Positions 62,334-64,000 of a stretch of 64,000 nucleotides of DNA are shown here, piece by piece; positions within the stretch are counted from its first letter, which is position 1, and every line of letters starts with the position of its first letter. Source of the stretch: Herpetomonas samuelpessoai. Taxonomy: Eukaryota; Euglenozoa; Kinetoplastea; Trypanosomatida; Trypanosomatidae. The stretch spans positions 1-64,000 of the forward strand of contig JASAOC010002077.1 of the NCBI GenBank assembly GCA_030849835.1, in the 5' to 3' direction. The notes under the pieces are model-generated. The model made no database searches. It was not told the origin of the DNA and saw only the letters and a program-made list of their open reading frames with translations. A program made the translations under genes and the position numbers.

Positions 62334-63974
62334 ATGGCCGCCGATCTTGCCGCCTGCAAGGCGCAGTACGAAAAGGATCACGCGGTGCAGCAGCACTGCT
62401 GCGTCGTCTCCCACCTCACCGCGGAGCACAAGGAGGCCAATCGCACCATCTTCAACAAACTCTGCGAATTCCAGGAGGAGATTAACACTCAGGGCTCCCT
62501 GTCGTACGCCCAGTACGAGGACAAGAAGCAGCCCAAGTCAAAGGATGGCGCCGTCACCGTGAAGGCCTCGCTCACGGGAGAAGAGGTAAAGATTTCGTAC
62601 CCGGAGGGCCTCTGCGTCCCCAACCCCCGTCTCCTCAAGCAGATTCTGCCTATCCCCGACATCCACAAGATCAGCGACTGCGATACCATTTACCGCTTTC
62701 TGATTGCCCGCAAGTTTGACATCAACCTAACGATGAGCGACCTTCTCACCTACATCAGCTTTCGCGAGAAGTACAACCTCAACTCCCTCCTCTGGGACCC
62801 TGAGGTCGAGGCCATGAGCAACGGCCTCGACGGCGAGGAGCTTCTCCGCCAAACCATTGACGCGATCGCCAAACGCGCCAAGGACAAGGGCGCCAACCCG
62901 GCCAACCTGAACGAGATGCGTGAGAAGGTGAACCTCAAGAAGGTCAAGGTGCCCCGCCCGCTCCTGCAGCCTGGTTGGGCAGCGTGGAACTGTGGTGTCG
63001 ACAAGACGGGTCACGTGCTCTTCTACCAGCGCCCCAACCCCCGCGACCTCGCCCTGTTGGAGAAGCGCTGGCGGTACGTGGAGAACGAGTACGACTTCCG
63101 CAACCCTGACTTCCACGCCGTCACGCCGCCGTACAGCAACCTGCTCGTGCGCCTCTACCTCAGGCACATGGAGAAGGGCCGCCGTATCTCTCGTCTGCTG
63201 AACCACAACAACCAGTATATTCTGCGGGAGGGCCTTAAGGCGCCGCTGGACAAGGACTCTAGCAACGGCACGGAGAGCGTGCGTCAGGCCGAGGCCGGGG
63301 CCGGAGGCTTCCATGACAATGGTGGCGGCATTGACTGCCTCGTGGACGTGGGCAGCGTGAAGGTGTCGCACCTGACGGGCAGCAAGTGCCGCGACGCTCT
63401 CAAGGTGTTCCGCATGCTCTCCATCATGGCCCAGTTCTTCTTCCCAGAAAACATGAAGCGTATGATTATTGTCAATGGAGGGTTCGTGTTTAATATGGTG
63501 TACAAGCTGATCCGCCCTTGGCTGGACCCCCAGACGCAGAAGAAGATCGTCTTGCTGTCTGCCACCAACACCGTTGGCGTCAATGACATGTCGGGCAGCG
63601 ACACGTCGCCGTCACACAAGGCCACCGCGGCCGAGGACGAGAGCGAGGACGACGACGATGGCGTGAACAATGACGCCAACTTTGGCCTTCGTAAGGCGCT
63701 CAGCGAGTACATTGACGATCACTTCATTCCGTCGTGGTATGGCGGTAAGCTGCAGGCGACGGAAGCGCCCCTCTTCTATGGTTCTGGCGTGCCACGTCAG
63801 TTCTCCGAGTCCCCGTACTTCCCGCTTGCCAAGGAGAAGCTGCACGCGATGGTGCTGCCGGAGCTGCTCACGGATCAGTTCCTCTACGAGCACGCGGAGG
63901 AGGGCCAGCCTGTCTCAGACAAGGAATTCCAGGCCTTCTGCGAAGCCACAAAGGGAACGCTCTTCAAGAAGTAA
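62334..63974 (+). CDS. Sec14-like CRAL-TRIO lipid-transfer protein
   Basis: The product has 546 residues and is complete within the window. Residues ~112-150 match a CRAL-TRIO N-terminal helical bundle (DTIYRFLIARKFDINLTMSD then LLTYISFREKYNL). The lipid-binding lobe follows at ~205-500: GWAAWNCGVDKTGHVLFYQR, then a middle of RMLSIMAQFFFPENMKRMIIVNG and VFNMVYKLIRPWLDPQTQKKI. It ends with the characteristic EYIDDHFIPSWYGG. These are hallmarks of Sec14 proteins, which exchange phosphatidylinositol and other lipids between membranes. Two low-complexity insertions interrupt the fold, one before GGGIDCLVDVG and an Asp/Glu-rich one (~420-445) before the terminal helix. The N-terminal ~100 residues are unassigned. 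No membrane span is visible, so it is likely cytosolic. Ligand unknown. Confidence 0.88.
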   Translation: MAADLAACKAQYEKDHAVQQHCCVVSHLTAEHKEANRTIFNKLCEFQEEINTQGSLSYAQYEDKKQPKSKDGAVTVKASLTGEEVKISYPEGLCVPNPRLLKQILPIPDIHKISDCDTIYRFLIARKFDINLTMSDLLTYISFREKYNLNSLLWDPEVEAMSNGLDGEELLRQTIDAIAKRAKDKGANPANLNEMREKVNLKKVKVPRPLLQPGWAAWNCGVDKTGHVLFYQRPNPRDLALLEKRWRYVENEYDFRNPDFHAVTPPYSNLLVRLYLRHMEKGRRISRLLNHNNQYILREGLKAPLDKDSSNGTESVRQAEAGAGGFHDNGGGIDCLVDVGSVKVSHLTGSKCRDALKVFRMLSIMAQFFFPENMKRMIIVNGGFVFNMVYKLIRPWLDPQTQKKIVLLSATNTVGVNDMSGSDTSPSHKATAAEDESEDDDDGVNNDANFGLRKALSEYIDDHFIPSWYGGKLQATEAPLFYGSGVPRQFSESPYFPLAKEKLHAMVLPELLTDQFLYEHAEEGQPVSDKEFQAFCEATKGTLFKK

Positions 63975-64000
63975 AAGCAGCGTGGCGCTGCTGATACGTT
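63975..64000 (+). other. Start of the next intergenic region
   Basis: Only 26 bases follow the stop codon; nothing can be assigned. Confidence 0.6.

Noticed and set aside
1-64000. Mobile elements, viral relics and CRISPR arrays
   Set aside because: No reverse transcriptase, integrase, transposase or capsid-like protein, no long terminal or target-site repeats, and no spaced direct repeats were seen on either strand.

Overview
This window looks like one stretch of a directional gene cluster from a trypanosomatid (Kinetoplastea). Fifteen intron-free protein genes all lie on the + strand. They are separated by 0.7-4.3 kb pyrimidine-rich spacers full of T-runs, (CT)n, (GT)n and (CA)n, with pyrimidine-tract-plus-AG trans-splice acceptors just ahead of the ATGs. 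Coding DNA is visibly GC-rich at third positions. The decisive marker is a tandem pair of ecotin-like serine peptidase inhibitors (ISPs); in Leishmania major ISP2 and ISP3 are neighbours on chromosome 15. GC-rich genes and CT-rich spacers suggest a Leishmania/Leptomonas/Crithidia-like lineage, but I cannot name the genus. I see no tRNA, rRNA, transposon, viral relic or CRISPR array.

Layout. 1-7246: 3' part of a giant repeat protein with calpain-family-type linker repeats and one EF-hand, crossed by a frame break at the only ambiguous base (485). 8646-10886: unknown protein with a 57-bp tandem repeat. 11595-14513: fidgetin-like-1 AAA ATPase. 15345-15794 and 17398-18684: the two ecotins, the second with a 290-residue extension. 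18685-22975: a 4.3-kb gap holding a GC-rich, hairpin-rich island with its own splice acceptor. 22976-29266: 2096-residue multi-pass membrane protein. 30035-32140: outer-dynein-arm docking-complex-like coiled coil. 33440-38839: 1799-residue unknown. 39585-41489: CCDC13-like coiled coil. 42518-43579: secreted, probably GPI-anchored Cys-rich protein. 45984-47174: signal peptidase subunit SPC3/SPCS3 with a large insertion. 47883-48611: short unknown. 49742-55246: disordered/PH-like/coiled-coil protein. 56802-60740: tail-anchored low-complexity protein. 62334-63974: Sec14/CRAL-TRIO lipid-transfer protein.

The genes are co-transcribed by position rather than forming a functional operon, as is normal for kinetoplastids. 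Several nevertheless point to cytoskeleton or flagellum (giant repeat protein, FIGNL1, ODA docking, CCDC13-like), and two to the secretory route (SPC3, Cys-rich surface protein). Many proteins carry long Ser/Pro/Gly/Thr/Ala-rich disordered insertions.

Most interesting leads: the duplicated ecotins with different reactive-loop residues and a unique tail on one; a possible kissing-hairpin RNA at 44987-45045; the structured GC island at 21833-22215; a C-x4-A-C...CC module repeated in the surface protein; and a basic-AGEI-acidic motif repeated through the giant protein. Functional names rest on sequence patterns read by eye; no database search was possible.
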